64,000 nt of DNA from Chamaecyparis obtusa. Taxonomy: Eukaryota; Streptophyta; Pinopsida; Cupressales; Cupressaceae. The notes under the pieces are model-generated. The model did not search any database and had not been told where the DNA came from. It worked only from the letters and a program-made list of their open reading frames with translations. A program made the translations under genes and the position numbers. This document shows, piece after piece, positions 10,991 through 22,169 of this stretch (position 1 is its first letter; the number at the start of each line of letters is the position of its first letter). The stretch is taken from the NCBI GenBank assembly GCA_027943335.1, contig BSBK01001538.1, positions 1,207,001 through 1,271,000 of the forward strand, given 5' to 3'.

Positions 10991-11275
10991 TGATTGCATA
11001 GAATGTACACTGCTGAAAATTCTCCTCTCTTTCTCTTTGTAGCTGCAGCTTTCTCTCTTCTTTCTTCTTTCTTTCTTCTCGATTTCCTTGCTTTGGTCAG
11101 TGACAAAAATGCAGTAGAAGTGGTGTTCCTTTGGACCGAGTCATTAAAAAAAAGTACAAAACATGCTCCAAAACTACCGAATTTGAAGGTTTTATATGAA
11201 ATTTTTGGGTCTCTTTGAAAGCTAAATGTGAATATCATCGGAAGGGCGTGAACGCTTACTTCGTACGGTGGATAG
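10991..11275 (-). other. Putative first exon / GA-rich 5' leader
   Basis: On the minus strand this is a purine-rich GA leader (the plus strand shows a CT-rich tract at about 11020-11090) that ends with ATGCAATCA directly before the donor GTAAGT. GA-rich leaders are common in plant mRNAs. The ATG at 10999 would be in frame with the main exon if the acceptor at 4361 is used. The 5' end is estimated only from the TATA-like box at 11307-11311. Confidence 0.45.
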
Positions 11276-11311
11276 CCCAAGCCTAAATCCACACCAGGCC
11301 CCTCGCCTATA
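11274..11311 (-). promoter_or_regulatory. Candidate core promoter of the ankyrin-CCCH-RRM gene
   Basis: Read on the minus strand, a TATA-like GTGTATAG lies at about 11307-11311 and a site-II-like TGGGCT at 11274-11279. Site II (TGGGCY) boxes are known in plant housekeeping promoters. Both motifs are short, so this is weak support. Confidence 0.22.
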
Positions 11312-11530
11312 CACTTTTTGTTTTTTTGGCCCTTAGAATTTTCTTAGCTCGCTAATGGTTTTCAAGGGATTTTTTAATTAATTATGATTTTTTTTCTACC
11401 TAAAATGAGAAAATGTTGGGATTTTGAGAATAAAATTAGAGTAAATTTCAATTATAATGATGTAATGCATCTACTGTCAAGTTCTCTTCAGTCAAGTTCT
11501 CTTCAGAGAGAGTATGGGTCAATTCCTAAT

Positions 11531-11880
11531 CAATTTAGTTTAAATCATAGAATGGTGTGGACTCTGTGTCAATTTAGTTTGAATCGTAAAATAATGTGGA
11601 TTTTTTGTCAATTTAGTTTGAATCGTAAAATAATGTGAACTCTGTGTCAATTTAGTTTGAATCGTAGAATAATGTGGACTCTATATCAACTTAGTTTAAC
11701 TCATAGAGTGGTGTGGACCATGTTTCAACTTAACTATATATTGAATCATAGGATAGTATGGACCCTGTGTCAATTTGATGTGGGCTCTGTATCAACTTAG
11801 CTTGAATCATAGGATGGATGTGGACTCTGTATCAACTTAGCTTGAATCATAGGATGGTGTGGACCCTGTGTCAACTTAGA
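11531..11880. repeat. 39-bp tandem repeat array
   Basis: The box caatttagtttgaatcgta followed by aaataatgtggactctgtgt recurs with starts at 11531, 11570, 11609, 11648, 11687 and 11726, exactly 39 bp apart. More irregular copies run to about 11880. The first copies are closely similar. It lies upstream of the host gene and is non-coding. Confidence 0.9.
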
Positions 11881-11899
11881 TATCTATTGAATCATGGGA

Positions 11900-13400
11900 T
11901 AGTTTCAGAATATAACTTAGCGACCAGTTGAATGTTAATTAGCTCCCTGTTGAATCATGAGATTTTCTCAAATAATGTAAACAAGAATTGGTATTTTAGC
12001 GATCTTTTTATATGTGTTGGTATTTTAACTTTATGTGTTTCATGTTGATATATTAGTATTTTCTTTCTATCAAATAAAAAAATGTTAGCTTGATGTGTCA
12101 GTATTTTCGTTTATCATAATGTTAGCTGGATGTCTTGGTATTTTAGTAAATTATAACTTAATTTTAGTGAAAGGACTTGTTTCCTTTTAGTATTCTTTTA
12201 ATATGTGTTGGCTTTTTAATATTATGGGTTGGCTAGTCTCAAATATTAATTTTCACATGGATATATTAATGTTTTTTATTGTATAAACAAATTAATATTT
12301 TTTATCGTATAAACAAATTAATTTTTTTTATCGTATAAACAAATGATAGCTCGATGTATCAGAATTTGAATATTTTCCTTTTATCGTAAATGTGAACTTG
12401 GCGTGTTGGTATTTTACTAAATTATAATTTGATTTTGGTGAAAAGATTTTTTTCCACAAACACGGTTAAAAATTAATTACGAGCTTCTTCATTAAAAGGT
12501 TATTCATTATATTAATATCAATTATAGATTTAAGTTCATTTTTTAAAGATTTGTAATTAACCAGGGGCATTGTTTAAATTGGATTATTTAATGTTTAACA
12601 TATTTTAATTAATATAGATATTTTGTAATTAATAAGAGATTTAATGTAAATAATATTGATGTTTTGTAACTAATTAAGGATGTAATGTAATTAATATAGA
12701 TGCTCTTTAATTAATATGCAGTAATATTGGGGTTTTGAGAACAATAAGGAAGTAAATTTTACGATGATATATTAGAATTCAACATCTTTTTAGTAGAGCA
12801 ATATTTGAAGTTTTCAGATTTATATTGAAAAAAACTTCATTTGATATATTAATATTTTTTTGACATCCTATAAAGAAGTGTTAATTTATGGTTTAAAATT
12901 TAAGTTTTTATTTATTCTATAATAATATTATTTGCATATTTTTTAGGTCCTGTATTTTTTTTTAATTAAAAATCCAATTCATGTCACTATGCACTCTAAT
13001 TGATTTTATGGAATTCTAAATGCAAAACATCTTGACAATTCAATTCCTTACATCTATCATAACATATTTCTATCAGCAAAATTCGAAGTTAAATATAATA
13101 TTTAATTATTTCAATTTCTACATTTAAATTCAATTTAATATTTTCAATCCCTATTGATTAACCAAAGACCAAATTTATCTATCATAACATATTCCAATCA
13201 TAAATTTTAAATTAAATAAAACATATAAATAAATTATTTCAATTTTCATATTTCTTTCCATTTAATAACCTCCAATTTCAGCACTTAATCTAAATCAAAA
13301 AGTTGTTTTGTCCATATAATTTAATTATTGTTTTCTCAAAATTAAATCTTTTAGTGTATTACAACCCATTAGATTCCAAAAACAATCATTCTCCAAGGCA
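11900..13400. other. AT-rich intergenic DNA with small repeats
   Basis: No supported gene. A box tcgtataaacaaatt is repeated at about 12270-12346, and loose copies of atgtaattaatatagat-like sequence occur at about 12540-12720. The rest is AT-rich and unrecognised. Confidence 0.6.
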
Positions 13401-14590
13401 ATCCCGTTAACACAAAGAACAGGGCCAAAATGAAGCTTCCCTATATTAAAATGATAAAAAAGATACTGACGCCCCTCTTTTACGGAGGCTTAAAATAATA
13501 TTGAAAAAATAAATAAAAAATAGGTTGTCATCAAATCCTGTCGTAAGATAAGGGGTCGTTTTATAAGCACAGGGTGGAAGAGGCTTGACGAACACGACGA
13601 GTGTATTTGTTTGGAAGTTTCGTTTTCAATGTGGAGGGATTTTTGGGGCCCTCCATTTGGTTGGAGAATAAAGTTTCTAGAACTTGTTTTCTTTCCTTGA
13701 TTCCTACATGGATCATAAAAAGGTATAATAGCTATAAGTTAGCATGCCTAGGTTTTCTATTTATTTTTTTATTTTTTATTTTGTTTTGATGAGAGTATTT
13801 AGATATAATGACATTTGAGGTGTAATTATAGTAGTGGTATGAGGTGGAGTGTAATAGTCCAGTATGTTACGAGTAGTATACTTATATTTTTTATTTTATG
13901 GAGGTCATCTACGAAATTGTTTTAGATATCTAATACGGGAGCATAAGTTGAGACAATATTTGTTGGATTCTCATTGGAGATAAATTTGTGCCGCACTTAT
14001 TCAGAGCGGATAGCTTAGAAGTTTGGAGGCATGAACTCCTTATAGTGCACTCACTTCTCAAGCACACCGAACTTTGAATTTCATGGGTCATCACTTCCCA
14101 AGGAATTTCCTATATCTACTAAGAACTACTAGAACATGAGATGGTTTTAGAGGCATGGGTGACCCCCTGCACCAACAAATAGAAGGATTTTGGCAAACTA
14201 CAACAATTGGTTTTTAGTTCAGGCTCTCGTCCAAGCAGACATGCATGCTCTCTCTCTATTACCAAGAGACTTACTTCTTATAGAGCACAAGTACTAGGGA
14301 AGTCAGCATGGGCAGGCAATTAGCACCTGTAGTGAGGCATTTTGGCCTCACTCATTTTATATAGCGACTAAGAGTGGCTTGGCTTTAGTCTATTATCACT
14401 TAGCTTGTTCTCTCTCAACAACCTTATGGGCTTCTCGAGAGGTAGGCCCTCTAAAAATACAAAATATTTTTTTCTTACACCCAAGATCCATGAAGGCGAG
14501 GGGAAAGGATACATTCATTCTTTCTTTTTGGGATTTATAAAATATGTCTATCACACCGCACACATCAAAAAAAGATTGTTCATTTACCTT
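13400..14590. other. Intergenic DNA, nothing recognised
   Basis: Only short chance frames are present. The segment near 13990-14160 (gcggatagcttagaag and following text) reads like part of a dispersed repeat, but no family could be named. Confidence 0.45.
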
Positions 14591-14593
14591 TTA

Positions 14594-14770
14594 GAAAGGA
14601 AATGTGATCAAAATAACACAAACTTTGGTTTTTTTCCTTCTTAATTAAAACTAGGTGAAAATTGTAGTTCATTAACTCATTAAGAAATGAAATGTGATCA
14701 AAATAGGACAAGTTATTGTGTTTTCCCTTCCTAGTTAAAACTAGGTGAAAATTGTAGGGTTTAATTTATC
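14594..14770. repeat. Diverged 92-bp tandem duplication
   Basis: The box aaatgtgatcaaaata at 14599 recurs at 14691, and both copies are followed by taaaactaggtgaaaattgtag. Weaker relatives of the second half (caatttgtagttcattta) continue to about 14920. Confidence 0.7.
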
Positions 14771-15127
14771 CACCTATTTAGATCTAAGTGAAAATTATTG
14801 GTTTCTTTGATCCACCTAATTGCACTTTGTATTTCATTTATCCCCTTGATTAGACTATGCAATTTGTAGTTCATTTATCCCACTAACTAGGCTATGTGCA
14901 ATTTGTAGTTCATTTTAAAGACCAATTAAAAATTGTGATTCATTACATGTTTAAAACAAGAAATCCTGCATATATCACATGTTAGACTCCCAAGTGTAAA
15001 AATCTTGTTCTTATACCTGCAAAACATGCCAAAAATGAGAAAAGTTAATCAAAATTGCATGTTCACGATAGGTTCACCAAATGTGTCGACTATGAAATTG
15101 AAAAGTTAGAAACATATATGATAAAGT

Positions 15128-16394
15128 TGTTGGATTACAGAGAGGGGGGGTGAATCAGTAATCCCTGATCACAAATACCTTAAAAACTTTTCTCTAATTA
15201 ACTCGGTAGAAACACAGTTCACTATTTACCGACAACAATAAATAAACTATAATAATTAGTAAATCATTCACACAAATCATTCACAACATGTAACACCAAT
15301 ATTTAATGTGGAAACCCAACTTTGGGAAAAACCATTGTGGGAATTGTCACCCACTAAGAAAATACTCTTCTGAAGTATGTCTGATTAAGAGCCAATCTAG
15401 TTAAAGATTACAATACACACTATTAGGTGTGACCCAGTTAAGGGATTTACTTCAGATTTGTTACGATCTTCACCTTGTTAGGAGTGGCCTTGTTAGAGGG
15501 TTTTAAATACTCTCTAGAATGTCATCTTTCTCAAGGATTTTACAATAAGATTGTTAGGTCTACTATGTTAAGAGATTTCTCTATTACAAATGCTAGTAAG
15601 CAACAGTAATAAAATTGACCTGTAGATTTGCAAGTATCTTTTCTCAATCAGATCCTTGTTTTCTCTTCAATCTTCACTTCAATTCTTACAAATCCTTCTT
15701 TTCCCACTCAGAATCTCTATGTTCATTCTTCTCTACAACAGTCAGTAACCCTTCAACTATTAAGTTTTGCAACCATTTGTCCATACAAGATCATCCTTCA
15801 TATAGACAATTTTTACCTCTTAATCTCATCTATTACGTTTTCTTATCAATCTTGACCATTCATTTCATTATTCCTTGAATTTGGATCTCGATAACACATT
15901 TCCTTTTCACCTAGGAACTTGAATTTTTCTAGAAACTTGTTCCATCTCTTTTTGTTGCGTAGATATTGTCGTAAATCTTCAACTTGAATTTTCATAACCA
16001 TAGATCTCGTGTAACTAACTTTCCTCATCATCGTGATCATCCAGCTCATCATAGTTAATCATTAAATATTGATTCAATCCTTATTTAATATCTTTTCCTT
16101 GCTTGATGTTCTTCTTTTAGAATTTTGATTACATTGTTGGGTGCCTAAACCTTTCTTTGTTGTTTGGTGTCTTGATTTCCTTTCACTTTACCAAGTGATC
16201 TTTCCTTTTACCTTTACCTTACTGAGTGACTTTTCCTTCTCATTAGGCAAAACAACTTAACTTACTGAATTGTCAAATCTTCATCACCATGCTTTATCGA
16301 CTTAACATAATTATATGTTAGATATAAAATAATTATATCAACATAATCTAATCATTATCTAATCTGTATCAGTTGCCCATTTAAGTTCTACAAC
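15128..16394 (-). repeat. Element B 3' LTR, outer part
   Basis: It starts TGTTGGATTACAGAG after the duplication aaagt and carries the G-run motif GAGAGGGGGGGTGAATC. It breaks at acaac (16390-16394), where element A inserted. It matches 45492-46379 and the first part of 54191-54776 segment by segment. Confidence 0.85.
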
Positions 16395-17537
16395 TGATGG
16401 AATATGGATGAAGTGACTGAGAGGGGGGGGGGGGTGAATCAGTCAACCATAAATCACTTCACAATTAATTCTTTCCAGATCCCTTAGGATATCTTAACAA
16501 TGTTATCTGTTTTAGCACTCGGTAAATAGATTGCAGTAACTTTGAAGATGCAGTAGGTATTAGCAAGATTATCTTTTAGATATTCATCAGCACTGGTGTA
16601 TGATTAAGATAGCATTAAGAACACAAGAGACACAAGATTTAACGTGAAAACCCAATATGGGAAAAACCACCAATGTATCTAGATACTGATTTTCACTTTT
16701 CTGAAGTGATGCCCGGTTAGAAGCCAACCCGGTAAAAGGTTACAAAACACACTGTTAGGTGTGACCTTGTTAGAGGATTTAAACACCCTGCTAGGAGTGG
16801 CCTGGTAAGAGGTCTTGAAAACAATTCAATGGAATTGTCACCTTGTTAGAGGATTTACAATATGGTTGTTAAACCAACTCGGTTAAGAGATTTAGAATTC
16901 ACTGTTACAATGATAAGAAGGTAACAATGAAAAATGACCTGTATAATAATGCAACTGCCTTGCTGATTATAGATCTCTGTTCTGCATATGTGTGATCCTT
17001 CCTGATTGAATAAATCTGTGCTACACCTCAAGGATATCTGAACATCCTTCACAAATTCGCACACACCTTTCCTATCTTTTCTTCTGTAAATCTTCTATTG
17101 TATTTCTTGTTTATTTTTCACATTTGACCTTTTATTTATATGATTTTTGATTTGTCAAATCGACATTATATAGTATAACAGTCGGCTGAATTAAGCAAAC
17201 TCTATTTGCAAAAATCTTTCAAGGGCCGACAGTGCTCGGTGACCATAACTTTCTACAATCTTTCAGAGACTGAGGGAACTCGGTAAACACCGACAATCCT
17301 TTACCTTCGATAACCGACTGAACTCGGTAAACACTGAATTTCCTTTGACGGCCGACTGAACTCGGTAAACACTGAATTTTCTTTGATAACCAAGTGGACT
17401 CGGTAAGCACTAATATTCCTGTTTGGCAGACCGACTGAACTCGGTAGGAACTGATTGCTGCGGACTATGACATTGTGTGACATCAAAGACAATACATAAT
17501 TTGAGTAGCAATTTCCTTTAGACAATTATTTCCAACA
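16395..17537 (-). repeat. Element A 3' LTR (1143 bp)
   Basis: It matches 22170-23350 almost throughout. It contains a G-run of 12 at 16423-16434, a minus-strand TATAAATA box at 17133-17140, and a short array at about 17225-17450 built on CCGACTGAACTCGGTAAAC. It has one 38-bp unit fewer than the other LTR. Confidence 0.92.
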
Positions 17538-17868
17538 ATCTCCCTCTTTGGCATTGATGGCAACACAATATGTCATAGCATAAGAAATTTGAAAGAATTA
17601 GCTCGGTTCAGATTCAAATCTCCCTCTGTCAGCAAACTTCCTTTATCCTGAAAATTCTTCCTTCTGACTATTAAAAATTTCTTGAAGTAATAGCAAAGAC
17701 ATAGCAAACACTCCCTCTTTGACAACACATGCCAAAGACAATTCACATATTACCGGTGTAAATTAATGTACCTCAAGTACTGATTCATATGCAATGATTC
17801 CTTGAATATGCTGCATCAACTGGTTGATTTTCAATCATGTTCTGGTTGATGCATCACTAAAACTGTAT

Positions 17869-19548
17869 TTAGTGAGCCTCGGATAGGGGAATGACCCCTA
17901 ACTTACCTCTTAGATACACAAATGCATCCTTAGGTAATGGTTTGGTAAAAATGTCTGCAATCTGTTCTTTTGTATGAATATATTCTAATCTGATTTCCTT
18001 GTCCTGCACCAATTCTCTGACAAAGTGATATTTAATAGCAATGTGCTTGGTTTTGGAATGCATCACTGGATTCTTAGAAATGTTTATTGCACTGGTATTG
18101 TCACAAAATATAACAACTGGTTCTTTGATTTCAACCTTCATACCTTCTAATAACTGTTTAAACCAAACAATATTTGAACAGTTTACTACAGCAGCAACAT
18201 ATTCTGCTTCAGCTGTGGATTGAGATGTGCAATTTTGCTTTTTACTAGTCCAGGATACCAGTCTTTTTCCAAGAAAAAATGCTCCACCACTTGTGCTTTT
18301 TTTGTCATCAATGTTTCCTGCCCAATCAGCATCAGTGAACACTTTTAAGTCTAGATTGCCTCCAAATTTATACCACAAACCATATTCTTCAGTTCCTCTT
18401 AAATATCTTAAGATTCTTTTGATTGCCATCATATGATTTTCCTTAGGTTTTGCTGAGAATCTAGCTACTATACCGACTGCTAAGGCAATATCAGGTCTTG
18501 TATGTACTACATACTGCAATTTTCCAATCATAGATCGGTATAGGGTCTGATCAACTTCTTTTGAATCATCATTTTTGGTAAGTTTCAGTCCAGTACACAT
18601 GGGTGTACCAACTGGTTTTGAATCTTCCATACCAAACTTCTTAATTATTTCCGTAATGTATTTAGATTGAGTAATGTATATACCATTCTTGCTTTGCTGA
18701 ATTTGAAGACCGACAAAGAATTTTATTAAACCAAACATAGACATTTCAAATTCTTTGTTCATTTGCTCTAAAAATTCTTTGCACTGATCCTCATTCCCTG
18801 TAAATATAGTATCATCCACAAATATTTCTGCTAATACAATTTTGTCATCTAGTCCTTCTTTAATATACAAATTGCTGTTATCATTGGCTCTTTTGAAATT
18901 AATCTGAATCAAATAGTTATGGAGTCTTTCATACCATGCTCTAGGAGCTTGTTTCAAACCATACAATGCTTTGTGTAACCTGCAGACCATGTCCTTTTTA
19001 TCTGGATCAATAAAACCTTCAGGTTGTTCAATGTAGACCTCTTCATCAAGAATTCTATTGAGAAATGCAGATTTTATATCCATCTGATATACCTTAAATC
19101 CTTTGTGTGCTGCATAAGCAAGTAGAGTTCTTACACCTTCTAATCTTGCAACAGGAGCAAAAGTTTCTCCATAATCTATACCTTCTTCTTGAGAATAACC
19201 TTTACATACCAGTCTAGCTTTGTTTCTAGATACTTGACCATCTTCATTCAGCTTATTCCTGAATACCCATTTTGTTCCAATTACATTCTTATCTTTAGGT
19301 CTAGGTACAAGAGTCCATGTTTTGTTCTTTTGTATTTGTTCTAATTCTTCATTCATTGCTTCAATCCAACTTTCATTTTCCAATGCATCTTTGATATTTC
19401 TAGGTTCAAAGTCAGTAAGCAGACATGTACCTTTTAGCTTGCTTCTTGTCATAGTACCATCTGATTTGTTTCCAATAATTTGATCTGGTGTATGATGTCT
19501 TCTGACATATTTGGCTAGTATAGGTTCCTTGCCTTTTGAATGATTCAT
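17869..19548 (-). CDS. Element A reverse transcriptase and RNase H (C-terminal pol half)
   Basis: This 559-codon frame is the second half of the copia polyprotein. It holds the RT core ([59 protein letters not shown]) and the catalytic FVDDTIF box near 18810-18830, where many relatives have FVDDIIF. RNase H follows ([39 protein letters not shown]) and ends in TAA at 17869. Upstream it stays in frame with the gag-integrase frame: 23 sense codons lie between the TAG at 19618-19620 and the ATG at 19548. It is therefore not a separate gene by structure. It would be translated only by TAG readthrough, or else is silenced by one nonsense change. The enzyme copies element RNA into DNA inside virus-like particles. 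Confidence 0.88.
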   Translation of the reverse strand: MNHSKGKEPILAKYVRRHHTPDQIIGNKSDGTMTRSKLKGTCLLTDFEPRNIKDALENESWIEAMNEELEQIQKNKTWTLVPRPKDKNVIGTKWVFRNKLNEDGQVSRNKARLVCKGYSQEEGIDYGETFAPVARLEGVRTLLAYAAHKGFKVYQMDIKSAFLNRILDEEVYIEQPEGFIDPDKKDMVCRLHKALYGLKQAPRAWYERLHNYLIQINFKRANDNSNLYIKEGLDDKIVLAEIFVDDTIFTGNEDQCKEFLEQMNKEFEMSMFGLIKFFVGLQIQQSKNGIYITQSKYITEIIKKFGMEDSKPVGTPMCTGLKLTKNDDSKEVDQTLYRSMIGKLQYVVHTRPDIALAVGIVARFSAKPKENHMMAIKRILRYLRGTEEYGLWYKFGGNLDLKVFTDADWAGNIDDKKSTSGGAFFLGKRLVSWTSKKQNCTSQSTAEAEYVAAVVNCSNIVWFKQLLEGMKVEIKEPVVIFCDNTSAINISKNPVMHSKTKHIAIKYHFVRELVQDKEIRLEYIHTKEQIADIFTKPLPKDAFVYLRGKLGVIPLSEAH

Positions 19549-19617
19549 GCTGTTGTCTTCTAGGATCTCTTCTTCAGGTTGCTCGGGCTCGGTAGATATT
19601 TGCTCGGTAACTTTAGG

Positions 19618-22107
19618 CTAAGACTCGGTCTGAATTTCTTCCTGTGACTCGGTTTGAACTTCTTCCTGTGACTCGGTTTGTGACTCGGTAATTGTGCTCA
19701 GCTCGGTAGATATAGTTTCCTTATTGATAGTTGTGTCTGCCAATGTTTCAGGTTCAATGTAAACGAATCTTTTGTAGTTCTCAGGTTCCCTTTTGCTTTC
19801 TTCTTTAGTCTTTTCTACAAACTCATCAAATTTTACATGTATACTTTCTATGACTTTGTGAGTAGATAAGTTCAGACATTTGTATGCCTTGCTTTTACTA
19901 GAATATCCTAGGAATATTCCTTCATCACTTTTCACATCAAATTTATTTCTTCTGGATTCTTTTAAGATATAACACTTGCTACCAAATATTTTCATGTAAC
20001 TTACATTGGGTTTATAGCCATACCATAATTCATAAGGAGTTTTGAGTGTGTCTTTCTTCAATTGTACTCGGTTCAAGGTATGAACTGCAGTGCTGATAGC
20101 TTCCTTCCAGTACTTTATAGCGATGTTCTTTTCTATCATTAGAGTCCTTACACAATCCATAATAGATCTGTTTCTTCTTTCTGCTATTCCATTCTGCTCA
20201 GGAGTTCTAGGAGCTGATACCTGTCTTTTGATTCCTCTTTCAATGCAAAAGTTGTTAAAATCATGGGAGATGAATTCACCACCTCTGTCTGATCTTAAGC
20301 ATTTCAATCTTTTCCCTGTTTCCTTTTCCACTCTTGCTAAGTACCATTTGAACTTTTCAAATGCTTCTGATTTTTCTCTTAAATACATAACAGTCATCAT
20401 TCTAGAATAATCATCAACGAAAAGAATAAAGAATTTATCTCCAGTATAGCTTTGTATTCCAATAGGTCCACATAAATCAGTATGCACAATTTCCAAAATT
20501 TCTTTAAACTGATAGTTCTTACTCTTGAAACTAGTTTTACTCATTTTGCCAATCTGACAATTCTTACATAGACCAGTATCAGGTTTCTTCAAAGTAGGAA
20601 TGCCTCTAACCTTCTTGAATTTGCTTGTTTTTATCATGTTATCAAAATTCACATGACATAACCTTTTGTGCCATAGCCAACTTTCTTCTATTTGAGCAAT
20701 AAAGCATGAATATTCACTGAGATCAAGATAAAATAAGTTACCTTTTGTTTGTTTGCCTGATCCAATGAGTTTTCCTTTTTCATCCAGCAGTCTTGCTTGA
20801 CCATTCATGAATTCAACCTTGAAACCAGTGTTGATTAGCTGTGCTACACTTAGAAGATTATGTTTTAGTCCTTCAACCCAATAAGCATTATCACATATGA
20901 GTTCTTTGGTTAAAGAGATTCTTCCTTTTCCTTTTATACAACAAGGTTCATTGTTTCCAAATCTTACATTACTACTATCACAGTCTTCTAGATATTCAAA
21001 TTTTGTCTTGTCACCAATCATGTGGTGTGAACATCCGCTGTCTATTATCCATATATCATCTTTGCTTATATGAGAAATAAGTGCCATCTTATCTTCATCA
21101 TCATCAGATTCATCTTTTATAGCAATAAAGACAATTTCTTCTTCACTATCATCAGAATCTTTAGCCATAAAACATGTTTTCTTACCTTTATCCTTGAATG
21201 ATTTGAAATTCTTTTTGCCATAGTAGTTGTGACTTCTCTTCTCTTCCTTGACTTGCTTGTTTGGGCACCTAGCTGCAATATGTCCAATTTCTTCACATGA
21301 AAAATAGATTAAAGGAGTTTTACCTTTATATTTACCTTTTCCTCTAGAGTACTTCTTTGCAAGTAATGCTTCTACAATTTCAAGATCACTATCAGAACTT
21401 TCTTCTGATACTTCTTCACTTTCTGACTGAACTTCTTTAATTTTCTTGTTCTTCTTTAGTGAAACCTTGGCCTCAAATGCTGATTCAATATTTTTGGAAC
21501 TAGGAACATAGTTGTCATAGTTGTCTAATTCAAAGGCTGTCAATCTTCCAACTAAAGCATCCAAAGTTATATTGTGGTTTGTTTCACATCTTCTTTCTTG
21601 AATAGTTGATACTCTTATTGCATAGATAGGGAGTAATGTTCTGAGTACCTTACTTATAACAGTTTCATCTGAGATTGTTCCTCCAGAAGCTCTAATTGCA
21701 CTTACACTTGCTTTGATTCTTTCAACATATTTTGCAATGTTTTCATCTTCCTTCATATTCATCTTGTCAAACTGTCCTCTTAGGCTTTCTGCTTTGGCTC
21801 TTTTCACATTTGCATCACCACCATATATTTTCTTCAGTGCCATCCACATTTCATATGCAGTAGTGCATTCTTTAATATCATCAAATTCTTCATAGCTGAG
21901 AGCAGATGCAATGTCTATCATCATGGTGTTGTGAGTCTTTTTATCTGCAATGTCTTCAACAGTTAATGCGCCATTAGGAATTGTGTATTCTTCATCAATG
22001 TATTTGCATCCTGAATCACCAATGGAAGCCAGATGAAGTCGCATGAGACCTTGCCATGCTGAAAAGTTATCTCTATTGAGCTTTGGAATTTCCCTCTTAT
22101 AAGACAT
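19618..22107 (-). CDS. Element A gag, protease and integrase (N-terminal polyprotein)
   Basis: I chose the ATG at 22107 (MSYKREIPKLNRDNF); the frame is open to about 22146 without an ATG. In order: the gag region; a zinc-knuckle-like segment near 21277-21309 reading YFSCEEIGHIAARC, in which the first Cys of CX2CX4HX4C is replaced by Tyr; an aspartic protease with IIDSGCSHHM near 21015-21050; a pre-integrase segment LWHKRLCHVNFDNM; and the integrase core with HTDLCGP, VDDYSRM and RSDRGGEF. The C-terminal linker has repeated TESQEE units encoded by ACTCGGT-like DNA. The frame ends at TAG 19618-19620, between integrase and RT, and continues in frame after it. Copia elements normally make one gag-pol polyprotein, so this stop is unusual or disabling. 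Confidence 0.88.
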   Translation of the reverse strand: MSYKREIPKLNRDNFSAWQGLMRLHLASIGDSGCKYIDEEYTIPNGALTVEDIADKKTHNTMMIDIASALSYEEFDDIKECTTAYEMWMALKKIYGGDANVKRAKAESLRGQFDKMNMKEDENIAKYVERIKASVSAIRASGGTISDETVISKVLRTLLPIYAIRVSTIQERRCETNHNITLDALVGRLTAFELDNYDNYVPSSKNIESAFEAKVSLKKNKKIKEVQSESEEVSEESSDSDLEIVEALLAKKYSRGKGKYKGKTPLIYFSCEEIGHIAARCPNKQVKEEKRSHNYYGKKNFKSFKDKGKKTCFMAKDSDDSEEEIVFIAIKDESDDDEDKMALISHISKDDIWIIDSGCSHHMIGDKTKFEYLEDCDSSNVRFGNNEPCCIKGKGRISLTKELICDNAYWVEGLKHNLLSVAQLINTGFKVEFMNGQARLLDEKGKLIGSGKQTKGNLFYLDLSEYSCFIAQIEESWLWHKRLCHVNFDNMIKTSKFKKVRGIPTLKKPDTGLCKNCQIGKMSKTSFKSKNYQFKEILEIVHTDLCGPIGIQSYTGDKFFILFVDDYSRMMTVMYLREKSEAFEKFKWYLARVEKETGKRLKCLRSDRGGEFISHDFNNFCIERGIKRQVSAPRTPEQNGIAERRNRSIMDCVRTLMIEKNIAIKYWKEAISTAVHTLNRVQLKKDTLKTPYELWYGYKPNVSYMKIFGSKCYILKESRRNKFDVKSDEGIFLGYSSKSKAYKCLNLSTHKVIESIHVKFDEFVEKTKEESKREPENYKRFVYIEPETLADTTINKETISTELSTITESQTESQEEVQTESQEEIQTES

Positions 22108-22155
22108 CCTGATCTTTAGCTTAGGTCTTTGAAACCCTTCCTGCAAGCACCAAAA

Positions 22156-22167
22156 GCTCTGATACCA
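22156..22167 (-). other. Element A primer binding site
   Basis: On the minus strand TGGTATCAGAGC lies two bases inside the 5' LTR. It is complementary to the 3' end of initiator Met tRNA, the usual primer of plant copia elements. Confidence 0.85.
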
Positions 22168-22169
22168 AT

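Noticed and set aside
10987..11292. Minus-strand 101-codon frame across the leader
   Set aside because: It overlaps the predicted donor and leader, has no recognised domain and does not join the main exon in frame by the donor seen.
11531..11880. CRISPR-like regular repeats
   Set aside because: The repeats are contiguous tandem units without unique spacers, in a plant-like context, with no cas genes.
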